Origin: Pseudomonadota bacterium
GTDB taxonomy: Bacteria > Pseudomonadota > Alphaproteobacteria > Rhizobiales > Phreatobacteraceae
NCBI GenBank assembly: GCA_020161695.1
Contig: JAIUOO010000002.1
Coordinates: 186,001-250,000, forward strand
Direction of reading: 5' to 3'
Length of the DNA stretch: 64,000 nucleotides
The notes under the pieces are model-generated. The model was not told the DNA's origin, made no database searches, and saw only the letters and a list, made by a program, of their open reading frames with translations. The translations under genes and the position numbers were made by a program. Shown piece by piece: positions 52,601 to 59,829 of this stretch. Numbering within the stretch: position 1 is the first letter of the stretch; each line of letters opens with the position of its first letter.

Positions 52601-53357
52601 CCCACAGGATCAGGAAGCCGGAATTGTACCAGTCGGCGGATTCCGGCACGTCGGTCTGCTCGCCCCAGGTCTGGGGCGAGGCCGGCGGCAGGTCGCAGTA
52701 CCAGTCGTAGAAGGACATGCAGACGCCGCCGAGCAGCGACAGGTAGCGCGCGCCGGCCGCGTAGGAGACCATCGACATGGCCGGGATCGGCGAGAACCCG
52801 TGGACGCGGTCCGGCCCGTAGGTCTTGACCGTGTAGGCATTGGCCGCGGCGATGATCTCGTTGACCTCCTCCCAGGTCGACCGGACGAAGCCGCCATGGC
52901 CGCGCTTGGAAGTGTAGCTCTTCCGCTTGTCGGGGTTCTCGACGATGGAAGCCCAGGCCGCCACCGGCGCCAGCGTCGCGCGCGCCTCGCGCCAGAGCTT
53001 GACCAGCCGCGAGCGCACCATCGGGTACTTCACCCGGTTGCCGGAATAGAGATACCAGGAATAGGACGCGCCGCGCGAACAGCCGCGGGGTTCGTGGTTC
53101 GGCAGTTCCGGCCGCGTGCGCGGATAGTCGGTCTGCTGGGTCTCCCAGGTGACGATGCCACCCTTGACGTAGATCTTCCACGAGCAGGAGCCGGTGCAGT
53201 TGGCGCCGTGGGTGGAGCGGACGATCTTGTCCGACTGCCAGCGCCGCCGGTAGCTGTCCTCCCAAGAGCGGTCCTCGGTCGTGGTGATGCCGTGGCCGTC
53301 GGCGAAGGTGCCGGCCGGGCGGCGGAAGAAGGTCAGGCGGTCGAGGAAGTGCGACAT
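49605..53357 (-). CDS. narG: Respiratory nitrate reductase alpha subunit NarG
   Basis: This 1250-residue catalytic subunit reduces nitrate to nitrite at a molybdo-bis-MGD centre in the cytoplasm. His50, Cys54, Cys58 and Cys93 form the FS0 [4Fe-4S] site, and Asp222 in DLPPASPQTWGEQTDVPESADWYNS is the molybdenum ligand; both sets match the E. coli numbering. Downstream motifs GSNVPQTRTPDAHF and MNYRGVINMLVLCGCIGQSGGG are standard. It follows narK after 16 bases. There is no twin-arginine signal, as expected for the membrane-bound inward-facing enzyme. Confidence 0.98.
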   Translation of the reverse strand: MSHFLDRLTFFRRPAGTFADGHGITTTEDRSWEDSYRRRWQSDKIVRSTHGANCTGSCSWKIYVKGGIVTWETQQTDYPRTRPELPNHEPRGCSRGASYSWYLYSGNRVKYPMVRSRLVKLWREARATLAPVAAWASIVENPDKRKSYTSKRGHGGFVRSTWEEVNEIIAAANAYTVKTYGPDRVHGFSPIPAMSMVSYAAGARYLSLLGGVCMSFYDWYCDLPPASPQTWGEQTDVPESADWYNSGFLILWGSNVPQTRTPDAHFYTEARYRGAKSVVICPDYSEASKFADLWISVKQGTDAALAMAMGHVILKEFYVERQVPYFQDYVRQYSDMPMLVRLVEQDGRLVPERQLRASDFAGNLGEANNAEWKTVAIDEATGKVCVPRGSVGFRWGEKGKWNLEEKDASGNETRLQLSLDGTGREFADVAFPYFGNIAHEHFASTDHDSVLTRKVPVRRLRLADGEALVATVHDLMLANYGVDRGFVGDAVPTSFDENGPYTPAWAEKITGVPRDQITTVAREFARNAEKTRGRSMVIIGAAMNHWFHADMNYRGVINMLVLCGCIGQSGGGWSHYVGQEKLRPQSGWAPLAFGLDWARPSRQQNSTSAFYVNTNQWRYETVTPSEILSPTAPKGDWDGTIIDYNLRAVRMGWLPAYPTLKENTLEIAAKAAAAGLEAKDYVAKAVKTGDLAFSWEDPDDPRNWPRNMFVWRSNLLGSSGKGHEYFLKHLLGTSHGVLGKDLGGAGGVKPKEVVWHDEAPEGKLDLLVTLDFRMSTTCVYSDIVLPTATWYEKNDLNTSDMHPFIHPLTAAVDPVWESKSDWEIYKGIAKTFSEVAPEVLGVEKDVVLSPIQHDSPGEIAQPFDVKDWKKGEIEPIPGKTMPAVTVVERDYPNLYARFTSLGPLMTKVGNGGKGMAWNTEHEVALLKELNGEHHDGPAKGLAKIETDIDATEVILMMAPETNGEVAVKAWSSLGGFTGRDHTHLAIPKEDEKIRFRDVVAQPRKIISSPIWSGLESEKVCYNASYTNVHELIPWRTLSGRQQLYQDHLWMRAFGEALCVYRPPIDLKAVKPVIGLKPNGNRQIVLNFITPHQKWGIHSTYTDNLMMLTLSRGGPIVWLSETDAASAGIVDNDWVEAFNANGALVARAVVSQRMKQGTVFMYHAQEKIVNVPGSETTGKRGGIHNSVTRAVLKPTHMIGGYAQLAYGFNYYGTIGTNRDEFVIVRKLSAVDWLEKPFDEAAARGPQAVAAE

Positions 53358-53373
53358 GGCCGGGTTCCCGTGA

Positions 53374-56118
53374 TCACTGGGCGGGCTGAAGAACAGGGGC
53401 GGTCCGGGCGCGCTCGACGTCGTAGAGGACGCCGCCGCGGCGCGTGTAGACCGCCCAGGTGATTGCGATGCAGGTGAGGTAGAAGGCGAAGAAGGCCCAC
53501 AGCGCGCCGTTGACCGCGCCGGTCATGGCGATGGAGGTGCCGTAGGCCTTGGGGATGAAGAAGCCGCCATAGGCGCCGATCGCCGAGGAGAAGCCGATGA
53601 TGGCGGCCGCCTCCATCTCCGACTGGCGGGCGCGGGTCGGCTCGTCGGCGCCCGGCATGAGGCGCGCCATGTCCTTGCGCATGATCGCGGGGATCATCTG
53701 GAAGGTCGACGCGTTGCCGATGCCGGTGAGCATGAACAGCGCCATGAAGCTGAGGAAGAAGCCCAGGAAGGCGCCCGGCTGATCCCTGACGGTGATGAAC
53801 CAGAGCACCGAGAGAACGGCGACGGCCATGCCGGCGAAGACCCAGAGCGTCACGCGCCCGCCGCCCCAGCGGTCCGAGATCCAGCCGGTGAGCGAGCGCG
53901 ACAGCGCGCCGACCAGCGGGCCAAGGAAGGCGATCTTGAGCGCGTCGACCTCGGGGAACAGCGTCTTGGTCAGCAGCGGGAAGCCGGCCGAATAGCCGAT
54001 GAAGGAGCCGAAAGTGCCGACGTAGAGCCAGCACATGATCCAGTTGTGGCGGCGCTGGAAGATCACCGCCTGCTGGGCGAAGGAAGCCTTCATGCTGGCG
54101 AGGTCGTCCATGCCGAACCAGGCCGCGAAGGCGGCAGCGGCGATGAACGGCACCCAGATGTAGCCGGCATTCTGGAGGAACATCCGCTCGCCGGCGCTGG
54201 CGATCTGGGCATCGCCGCCGATGGCGCCGAACACGCCGGCGGTGATGACCAGCGGCACGACGAACTGCACCACCGAGACGCCGAGATTGCCGAGGCCGGC
54301 ATTGAGCGCCAGCGCGTTGCCCTTCTCCGCCTTCGGGAAGAAGAAGGCGATGTTGGACATGGACGAGGCGAAGTTGCCGCCGCCGAAGCCGCAGAGCAGC
54401 GCCAGGCCGAGGAAGACCGCGTAAGGCGTGCCGGAATTCTGCACGGCAAGGCCGATGCCGACCGCCGGGATCATCAGCGACCATGTGGTCAGCGTCGTCC
54501 ACAGGCGCCCGCCGAAGACCGGCGGCATGAAGCCGTAGACGATCCTGAGCGTCGCGCCGGACAGTGCCGGAAGGGCGGCGAGCCAGAACAGCTGGTCGGT
54601 CGAGAAGCGGAAGCCGACCGCCGGCAGCTTGGCGACCACCACCGACCAGACCATCCAGATCGCGAAGGCGAGCAGGAGATTGGGGATCGAGATCCACAGG
54701 TTGCGCCGGGCGATGGCCTTGCCCTTCGAGGCCCAGAAGCCGGGATCCTCCGGCCGCCAGTCCTGGATCGGGCCTGTGGCCGCGAGAGCGCCAGCCTGCC
54801 CCGCACCGTGCACGCCCTGCATTTCCGGCAGTTCCGGCAGCGCGGCGCGGGCGACACCCGCCTCGCGAGCCTCGCGCTCCATGGTCTGGATGGCGAAGTG
54901 CATCCAGACGAGGGCCACGGCGGCGATGAGGAACAGCAGCCAGAAGCAGCTCTGCCAGACGCCCGTCAGGTCGTTCATCAGGCCGAAGACGATCGGCAGG
55001 ACGAAACCGCCGAGACCGCCGATGAGGCCGACGACGCCGCCGACCGGCCCGACCCGGTTCGGGTAATAGACGGGGATGTGCTTGTAGACCGCCGCCTTGC
55101 CGAGGCTCATGAAGAAGCCGAGGACGAAGGCCACCACGATGAACGGGATGAGCCCCAGCTCCATGTGGAACGTCACCGGCCCGGTCATGGTGCGGACCGA
55201 ATAGTCCGCCGGCGGGTAGGACAGGATGAAGGTGCAGACGACCGAGACCAGGAAGGTCCAGTACATCACGGTGCGCGCGCCGAACTTGTCGGAGAGGTGG
55301 CCGCCATAGGCGCGGAAGATCGAGGCGGGGATCGAATAGGCCGCGCCGACCATGCCGGCGGCGGTGATGCTCAGGCCATAGACGCCGATGAGATAGCGCG
55401 GCAGCCACAGCGCCAGCGCGACGAAGGCGCCGAAGACGAAGAAGTAGTAGAGCGAGAAGCGCCAGACCTGGACGTTCTTCAGCGGCTCCATGAGCGCCGA
55501 GATCGGCTCCGGCTTGGCGCCCCGCGCGCGGCGCGCGGCGAGGTCGGGATCGTCCTTGGTGCCGAGGAAGAACACCACCGCGGTTACGGCGAGAGCCACC
55601 GCCCAGACCACCGCCACCATGCGCCAGCCATAGGCGATCATCACGAAGGGTGCGGCGAACTTGGTGACGGCCGCGCCGACATTGCCGGCGCCGAAAATGC
55701 CGAGCGCGGTGCCCTGCCGCTCCTTCGGGAACCACTTGACGACATAGGCCACGCCCACGGCGAACGAGCCGCCGGCAATGCCGACGCCGAGCGCGGCGAT
55801 GAGGAAGGTCGGGTAGTCGTAGGCGAAGGTGAGCAGGAAGGTCGCCACTGCCGCCGACAGCATGGTGATCGCGTAGACGACGCGCCCGCCATACTGGTCG
55901 GCCCAGATGCCGAGGATCAGGCGGATCAGCGAACCGGTCAGGATCGGCGTTCCGACGAGCAGGCCGAACTCGGTCTCGCTCAGCGACAGGTCGCGCTTAA
56001 TCTGGATCCCGATGATCGAGAAGATCGTCCAGACCGCGAAGCAGATGGTGAAAGAGAATGTCGAGAGCCAGAGCGCGCGATTCTGGTCGGCACTCGATGG
56101 CGACGGCGCTAGCGTCAT
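53374..56118 (-). CDS. narK: Fused nitrate/nitrite transporter NarK1-NarK2
   Basis: This 914-residue protein joins two complete MFS nitrate transporters. The first half (about 1-425) has IKRDLSLSETEFGLLVGTPILTGSLIRL and the nitrate-signature FGAGNVGAAVTKF. After a loop at about 425-470, the second half begins RNLWISIPNLLLAFAIWMVWSVVVAKL and carries GFGGGNFASSMSNIAFFFPKAEKG and GLGNLGVSVVQF. Each half has about 12 helices. In Paracoccus such fusions combine a proton/nitrate symporter with a nitrate/nitrite antiporter. It opens the operon, downstream of an FNR-type box at 56199. Confidence 0.95.
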   Translation of the reverse strand: MTLAPSPSSADQNRALWLSTFSFTICFAVWTIFSIIGIQIKRDLSLSETEFGLLVGTPILTGSLIRLILGIWADQYGGRVVYAITMLSAAVATFLLTFAYDYPTFLIAALGVGIAGGSFAVGVAYVVKWFPKERQGTALGIFGAGNVGAAVTKFAAPFVMIAYGWRMVAVVWAVALAVTAVVFFLGTKDDPDLAARRARGAKPEPISALMEPLKNVQVWRFSLYYFFVFGAFVALALWLPRYLIGVYGLSITAAGMVGAAYSIPASIFRAYGGHLSDKFGARTVMYWTFLVSVVCTFILSYPPADYSVRTMTGPVTFHMELGLIPFIVVAFVLGFFMSLGKAAVYKHIPVYYPNRVGPVGGVVGLIGGLGGFVLPIVFGLMNDLTGVWQSCFWLLFLIAAVALVWMHFAIQTMEREAREAGVARAALPELPEMQGVHGAGQAGALAATGPIQDWRPEDPGFWASKGKAIARRNLWISIPNLLLAFAIWMVWSVVVAKLPAVGFRFSTDQLFWLAALPALSGATLRIVYGFMPPVFGGRLWTTLTTWSLMIPAVGIGLAVQNSGTPYAVFLGLALLCGFGGGNFASSMSNIAFFFPKAEKGNALALNAGLGNLGVSVVQFVVPLVITAGVFGAIGGDAQIASAGERMFLQNAGYIWVPFIAAAAFAAWFGMDDLASMKASFAQQAVIFQRRHNWIMCWLYVGTFGSFIGYSAGFPLLTKTLFPEVDALKIAFLGPLVGALSRSLTGWISDRWGGGRVTLWVFAGMAVAVLSVLWFITVRDQPGAFLGFFLSFMALFMLTGIGNASTFQMIPAIMRKDMARLMPGADEPTRARQSEMEAAAIIGFSSAIGAYGGFFIPKAYGTSIAMTGAVNGALWAFFAFYLTCIAITWAVYTRRGGVLYDVERARTAPVLQPAQ

Positions 56119-56198
56119 GATGGCAGCCCCAGGAGCAGTTGCGACACGACGGCCGCAAGGAATGGCCGTGACACAAGCCCGGAGCAGCGATTGATGTA

Positions 56199-56212
56199 TT
56201 GATGGAAATCAA
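56199..56212 (-). promoter_or_regulatory. FNR-consensus box for the narK operon
   Basis: TTGATGGAAATCAA is a perfect TTGAT-N4-ATCAA FNR box. Its centre is 87 bases upstream of the narK ATG; a class II activator would put the transcript start near 56164, leaving a 46-base leader. It is the FNR/FixK subclass, unlike the TTGAC...GTCAA boxes at 41728 and 56313. Confidence 0.85.
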
Positions 56213-56312
56213 AACAATTCTGAATTTTGCAATGCGAATGCTACTTTTGACTTCAGTCTCTCCAGTTTTTGTCTAATGTCCCGCATAGTACGTTCATATG
56301 ACGCGCTTCGCT

Positions 56313-56326
56313 TTGACTTTTGTCAA
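56313..56326 (+). promoter_or_regulatory. FNR/Dnr-type box overlapping the 5' region of the Crp/Fnr gene
   Basis: TTGACTTTTGTCAA is a perfect dyad of the same subclass as the nnrS box. Its centre lies only 42 bases upstream of the GTG at 56362, so it is either an autorepression site overlapping the promoter or gives a nearly leaderless transcript. Confidence 0.75.
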
Positions 56327-56361
56327 ATTCGAGTCAGCGTGAAACCGGGAGACTCACACGC

Positions 56362-57069
56362 GTGCGCGCAACGGACATCCAGACTGTTCGAGCCCTGCCG
56401 CTGTTCGCCGGAATCGGCGAAGCCCAGTTCAATGCGCTGATGGACGCGGCGCTGCTGCAGCGGTTTCCGGCCCAGGTCCAGCTCATTCGCGAAGGCGAGG
56501 AGGCGGACTTCCTGCACGTGGTCGTCGAGGGCCTGGTGGAGATGTTCGCCTCCAGCGACGGCGAGGAAACGACGATCGGATTCCTGGCACCGGTATCGAC
56601 CTTCATCCTGGCGGCCGTGCTGGTCGAGAAGGTCTATCTGCAGTCTGCGCGCACGCTGACGCCCTCCCGGCTGCTGATGATTCCCGCGGGTGCGGTGCGC
56701 AAGGTCTTCGCTGGCGACACAGCCTTTGCCGGCGCGGTGGTCAACGAGCTCGCCGAGCGCTACCGGGACATCGTGCGCCAGCTGAGGACCCAGAAGATGC
56801 GGACCGGCATCGAGCGGCTCGCCGCCTGGCTGGTCGCCCATGGCGAGGCGACACCGGACGGGCTGATCGTCAGGATCGCCTTCGAGAAGGTCAAGCTGGC
56901 GAGCTTCCTCGGCATGACGCGCGAGACGCTGTCGCGCAGTTTCGCGGCCTTGGCGGAACACGGCGTGTCGGTGTCGGGGCGGACGATCCGATGCGCGGAC
57001 GCCGATGCGCTGGTCCGGCTGGCGCGGCCGGAGCCGCTGCTCGACGAGCACGGCCGGCCCGCCGCCTGA
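56362..57069 (+). CDS. Crp/Fnr family regulator, Dnr/NarR-like (no Fe-S cysteines)
   Basis: This 235-residue regulator has a cyclic-nucleotide-binding-like sensor domain (about 10-130) and a C-terminal winged helix whose recognition helix contains MTRETLSRSFAALAEHG (E and SR contact TTGA). The four FNR cluster cysteines are absent, so it is not an FNR-type oxygen sensor; NarR or Dnr/NnrR are the best fits, and NarR is encoded next to narK in Paracoccus. The GTG at 56362, with a GGGAGA site, is preferred; the open frame reaches a TTG inside the upstream box. Confidence 0.9.
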   Translation: MRATDIQTVRALPLFAGIGEAQFNALMDAALLQRFPAQVQLIREGEEADFLHVVVEGLVEMFASSDGEETTIGFLAPVSTFILAAVLVEKVYLQSARTLTPSRLLMIPAGAVRKVFAGDTAFAGAVVNELAERYRDIVRQLRTQKMRTGIERLAAWLVAHGEATPDGLIVRIAFEKVKLASFLGMTRETLSRSFAALAEHGVSVSGRTIRCADADALVRLARPEPLLDEHGRPAA

Positions 57070-57182
57070 GGTCTGTCGTCACCGTCGGACGGCGTGCGGA
57101 CGCACCCGGCGTCTCGACGAGGCTGCCGACGGCACCGGCTCGCGGCCGGTCGGTCGGTCCATGCACGGATTTCGGAGAGGTT

Positions 57183-57259
57183 TGGTACAGCTGCCCCGGC
57201 TCGAACGGGGGACCTCCAGAGCCACAATCTGGCGCTCTAACCAACTGAGCTACAGCTGC
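57183..57259 (-). tRNA. tRNA-His (GTG)
   Basis: The minus strand folds into a full cloverleaf with anticodon stem CCAGA-TTGTGGC-TCTGG (anticodon GTG), T-arm CCCCG-TTCGAGC-CGGGG and D-loop TAGCTCAGTTGGTTAGAGC. CCA is encoded. The acceptor begins GCAGCTG with no G at -1 and ends in A73 with a G1-U72 wobble, the alphaproteobacterial tRNA-His variant recognised without G-1. Confidence 0.97.
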
Positions 57260-57406
57260 ACATCGGACGCGGCGGGGCCGGTCCAGCGGGGCGGAACCTA
57301 GTCCGAAGGTTCCGCCATTGCAAGTTGGGTCGTCGCGACCCCCGCCGCAGGTTCACGGCTTTTTTCAAAGACGCTGCACGCACCCGTCGAAACGCGGCCG
57401 CACCAT

Positions 57407-57435
57407 GAAAAAGACCCGGGCCAAAGCCCGGGTCT
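57407..57435 (-). terminator. Rho-independent terminator of the first phasin gene
   Basis: AGACCCGGGC-CAAA-GCCCGGGTCT is a perfect 10-bp stem with a tetraloop (57412-57435). On the minus strand it is followed by TTTTTC. It lies 52 bases beyond the phasin stop at 57487, in the correct orientation. Confidence 0.9.
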
Positions 57436-57486
57436 CAAGGTTCGGACCGCGGCTGCAAGGACGCGGTCCCGGGAGAATCAGAGCAA

Positions 57487-58026
57487 TCAGGCCGCGGCGG
57501 ACTTGAAGGCTTTCTCGATCTTCGCCTTCACCGGCTCGGCGGTGTCGGTCGCGGTCTTCTGGGCGATCGAGGCGAGATCCTTGGACTGGATCTGCATGGC
57601 CTCGAACTGCTTGCGCAGGAAGCCCGACTGGAGCTCGATCACCTCGGCCAGCGTCTTCGCGCCCATCAGGTCGCGGACATGGTCGAAGCTCGCATTGACG
57701 TTGGTGCGCGACGCCTCGAGGGCCTTCAGGTTGAAGTCCTTCACGCCAGCCGAAGCCGTCGCGTAGGTGTCCTCGACGAGGCCGGTGGCCTCCTCGGCGG
57801 CGGTCTTCAGCTTGGCATAGCCGTCCTTGGCCTGCGCGACGACCTTGTCGGCGGCGTCGCGGAAGGCGGCCGGAACCTCGACCTTCGACATGTCGAAAGC
57901 CGTGCCGTCGAACTTCGGCAGGTCGAACTTGGGCATCTCGAACTTCGACAGGTCGAAGGCCGGGAAGGCGAAGGCCGGCGTGGCGGCGGATTTCTCGGTC
58001 TTGGGCGCTTTGGCAGCCTGGCTCAT
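57487..58026 (-). CDS. Phasin (polyhydroxyalkanoate granule-associated protein)
   Basis: This 179-residue phasin has an N-terminal run of short amphipathic repeats with period about 7 (FDLSKFEMPKFDLPKFDG...) followed by a helical Phasin domain (about 48-175) with VKDFNLKALEASRTNVNASFDHVRDLMGAKTLAEVIELQSGFLRKQFEAMQIQSKDL. Phasins coat carbon-storage granules and control size. GAGGAACTCCCC precedes the ATG. The gene is followed by a strong terminator, and a TTGTTG...CAACAA palindrome lies upstream; a second phasin gene is 227 bases away. Confidence 0.92.
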   Translation of the reverse strand: MSQAAKAPKTEKSAATPAFAFPAFDLSKFEMPKFDLPKFDGTAFDMSKVEVPAAFRDAADKVVAQAKDGYAKLKTAAEEATGLVEDTYATASAGVKDFNLKALEASRTNVNASFDHVRDLMGAKTLAEVIELQSGFLRKQFEAMQIQSKDLASIAQKTATDTAEPVKAKIEKAFKSAAA

Positions 58027-58118
58027 GGGGAGTTCCTCAAGGGGACATTGACATAAGCACTTGCCGCGCCCCGTCCCCGGAGGCCATGCGGCGTGGCATG
58101 ATGCGAATATAGGCAGAA

Positions 58119-58137
58119 TTGTTGTGCAATGCAACAA
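58119..58137. promoter_or_regulatory. Palindromic candidate regulator site before the phasin gene
   Basis: TTGTTGTGCAATGCAACAA has TTGTTG/CAACAA arms around TGCAATG. It lies about 93 bases upstream of the phasin ATG and contains TGC...GCA elements typical of PhaR-type sites. An A/T-rich stretch follows on the minus strand. The PhaR assignment is inference. Confidence 0.5.
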
Positions 58138-58252
58138 ATTTTGCGGCGCACAAGACGACAACCAGGCAATCGTCGCAAAGTTCCGCGAATTCAGCATGTT
58201 GCGCCGCAGCGAAAACCGGCGCTGAAGAAGGCGCCAAGCCGCGGGCGCCAGT

Positions 58253-58651
58253 TTATTTGCTGCGCCGCCCCTGCGTCAGCGACGCGCCGAGCTCGCGGGC
58301 CTGGGCCTGCATCGCCTCCATCTGGCTGCGCAGAAACTCGGACTGGAGCTTCATCACCTCGGTCATGTCGGTAGCCCGCACGAGCTGCTGGGCGAAGGCG
58401 AAGCTGGCGGCGACGTTGCTTTCGGCGAAGGCGATGGTCTTGCGGCCGATATCCTGCACGCCGGCCTGAACCGTGTCGCCATGGTCCTCCATGGCCGCAA
58501 CCGTGCGCTGGGCGGCGCCCACGAAGCCGTCGAACGCCCTGCGGGCCTGTTCGACGCTCTTGTCGGCGAACTCACGCATCTCCAGCGGAATCTCGTAGGC
58601 GCCGGATTCGTGAGCCCCCGATGTCCGGGCGCCGGATGCCTGCTTCACCAT
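58253..58651 (-). CDS. Phasin-like protein, second copy
   Basis: This 132-residue helical phasin shares the domain KSVEQARRAFDGFVGAAQRTVAAMEDHGDTVQAGVQDIGRKTIAFAESNVAASFAFAQQLVRATDMTEVMKLQSEFLRSQMEAMQAQARELGASL with the Phasin_2 family. It lacks the N-terminal FD-repeats of the other copy. A GGGAGGGCTCC ribosome-binding site supports the ATG at 58651. The two genes are a tandem pair; paralogues of unequal length may have different granule or regulatory roles. Confidence 0.88.
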   Translation of the reverse strand: MVKQASGARTSGAHESGAYEIPLEMREFADKSVEQARRAFDGFVGAAQRTVAAMEDHGDTVQAGVQDIGRKTIAFAESNVAASFAFAQQLVRATDMTEVMKLQSEFLRSQMEAMQAQARELGASLTQGRRSK

Positions 58652-58771
58652 GGAGCCCTCCCGAGGGTCGATGATTCGCACGTTTCAGCCGTGGAAATCA
58701 TAACCGTTCCGCCGGGCCAGCCAAACCTCGGCAGAGACGTTACACACCGGAAGGTGAAACGGATGCGGCGG

Positions 58772-59578
58772 TCAGGCGCCCTGCTGCCGCCGCGCCAGTT
58801 CGGCCCGCAGGCCCTGGATTTCGGCGGCCACCGCGTCGAGGCGATGCAGCACTTCCTGCTCGGACCCGGCGGGATGGGTGAGTTTCGGCTGGTCCTCGTC
58901 GGTCTCGGCGTCGAGCGCGGTCACCACGACGCCGATGAACAGGTTCAGCGCCATGAAGGCCGAGATCACCATGAAGCTGATGAGGAAGAACCAGGCCGAC
59001 GCGAAACCTTTTTCCATCAGCGGCTTGACGATGCCGTTCGACCAGTCGTCGAAGGTCATGGCCTGGAACAGCGTATAGGCCGTGGCCCCCAGGGTGCCGA
59101 ACTGCTCGGGCGCCGCCTCGCCGTAGAGCTTGGTGCCGATGACCGCGAAGACATAGAAGATCAGCCCCAGCAGCAGGCCGATCGAGCCCATGCCCGGCAG
59201 CGCCGTGATCAGGCCGCCGACAACCTTCCTGAGCGACGGCACCGTGGTGATCAGGCGCAGCACCCGCAGCACGCGCAAGGCCCGCAGCACGGACAGGGAT
59301 TCGGTCGTCGGCGCGACCGAGATGGCCACGACGAAGAGGTCGAACAGGCTCCAGGGGTCGCGGAAGAACGCCGTGCGGTGGACCAGGATGCGCGCCGCCA
59401 CCTCGACCACGAAAACGGTCAGGATCGCCGTGTCGAGGAAGGCGAGCACCGGCCCCACCGCAGCCCGCGCGGCACTGCTCGTCTCGAGGCCGAGGGCTAC
59501 CGCGTTGATCACGATGAGGACGATGATGAAGCGCTCGAACCGCGGGTGGGCCAGCAGGACGCGAAGCTTGTCGATCAT
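58772..59578 (-). CDS. Voltage-gated cation channel (bacterial Nav/Cav family)
   Basis: This 268-residue single-domain channel has six TM segments. S4 reads LRALRVLRVLRLI with arginines at 99, 102, 105 and 108. The pore has a selectivity filter TFDDWSN at residues 175-181, between P-helices (LFQAM) and S6 (FFLISFMVISAFMALNLFIGVVV). A C-terminal coiled coil (about 235-265) would assemble tetramers, as in NavAb. The filter differs from Na+-type TLESWS. The gene is 251 bases from the divergent histidine-kinase gene. Confidence 0.9.
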   Translation of the reverse strand: MIDKLRVLLAHPRFERFIIVLIVINAVALGLETSSAARAAVGPVLAFLDTAILTVFVVEVAARILVHRTAFFRDPWSLFDLFVVAISVAPTTESLSVLRALRVLRVLRLITTVPSLRKVVGGLITALPGMGSIGLLLGLIFYVFAVIGTKLYGEAAPEQFGTLGATAYTLFQAMTFDDWSNGIVKPLMEKGFASAWFFLISFMVISAFMALNLFIGVVVTALDAETDEDQPKLTHPAGSEQEVLHRLDAVAAEIQGLRAELARRQQGA

Positions 59579-59654
59579 GGCAACCGGGGGTGATTTGCAA
59601 CCGCGATGCGCCGGTGGTTAGCATGCGCCCCGGCCGCCCCGCCATAGGTGCGAA

Positions 59655-59672
59655 GCGCCGTCGCGACGGCGC
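59655..59672. other. 18-bp perfect palindrome before the PAS kinase gene
   Basis: GCGCCG-TCGCGA-CGGCGC is an uninterrupted perfect palindrome (18 bp) in the 251-bp gap between the channel and kinase genes. It may bind a dimeric regulator or be chance in G+C-rich DNA; I cannot tell. Confidence 0.35.
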
Positions 59673-59829
59673 CCGGCCCCGGATTAACCCTAATGCCGGG
59701 TTGACGGCCATTGCGGCGTTGGCGCCGTGGACCTTCCGGCGTGGTTCCGACACAATCGCGAAAGACATCATTCACCATTCTGGCGGCGCTGCGTCTTGCC
59801 GCCGGCTCTGCCGCCACGGGATCGACCGC

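Noticed and set aside
54046..56112. Long plus-strand open frame opposite narK
   Set aside because: Charged, repetitive, no domain; the minus strand encodes two nitrate transporter domains.
59672..59720. CtrA site before the PAS kinase (TTAA...)
   Set aside because: Only one TTAA half-site; no TTAA-N7-TTAA pair.
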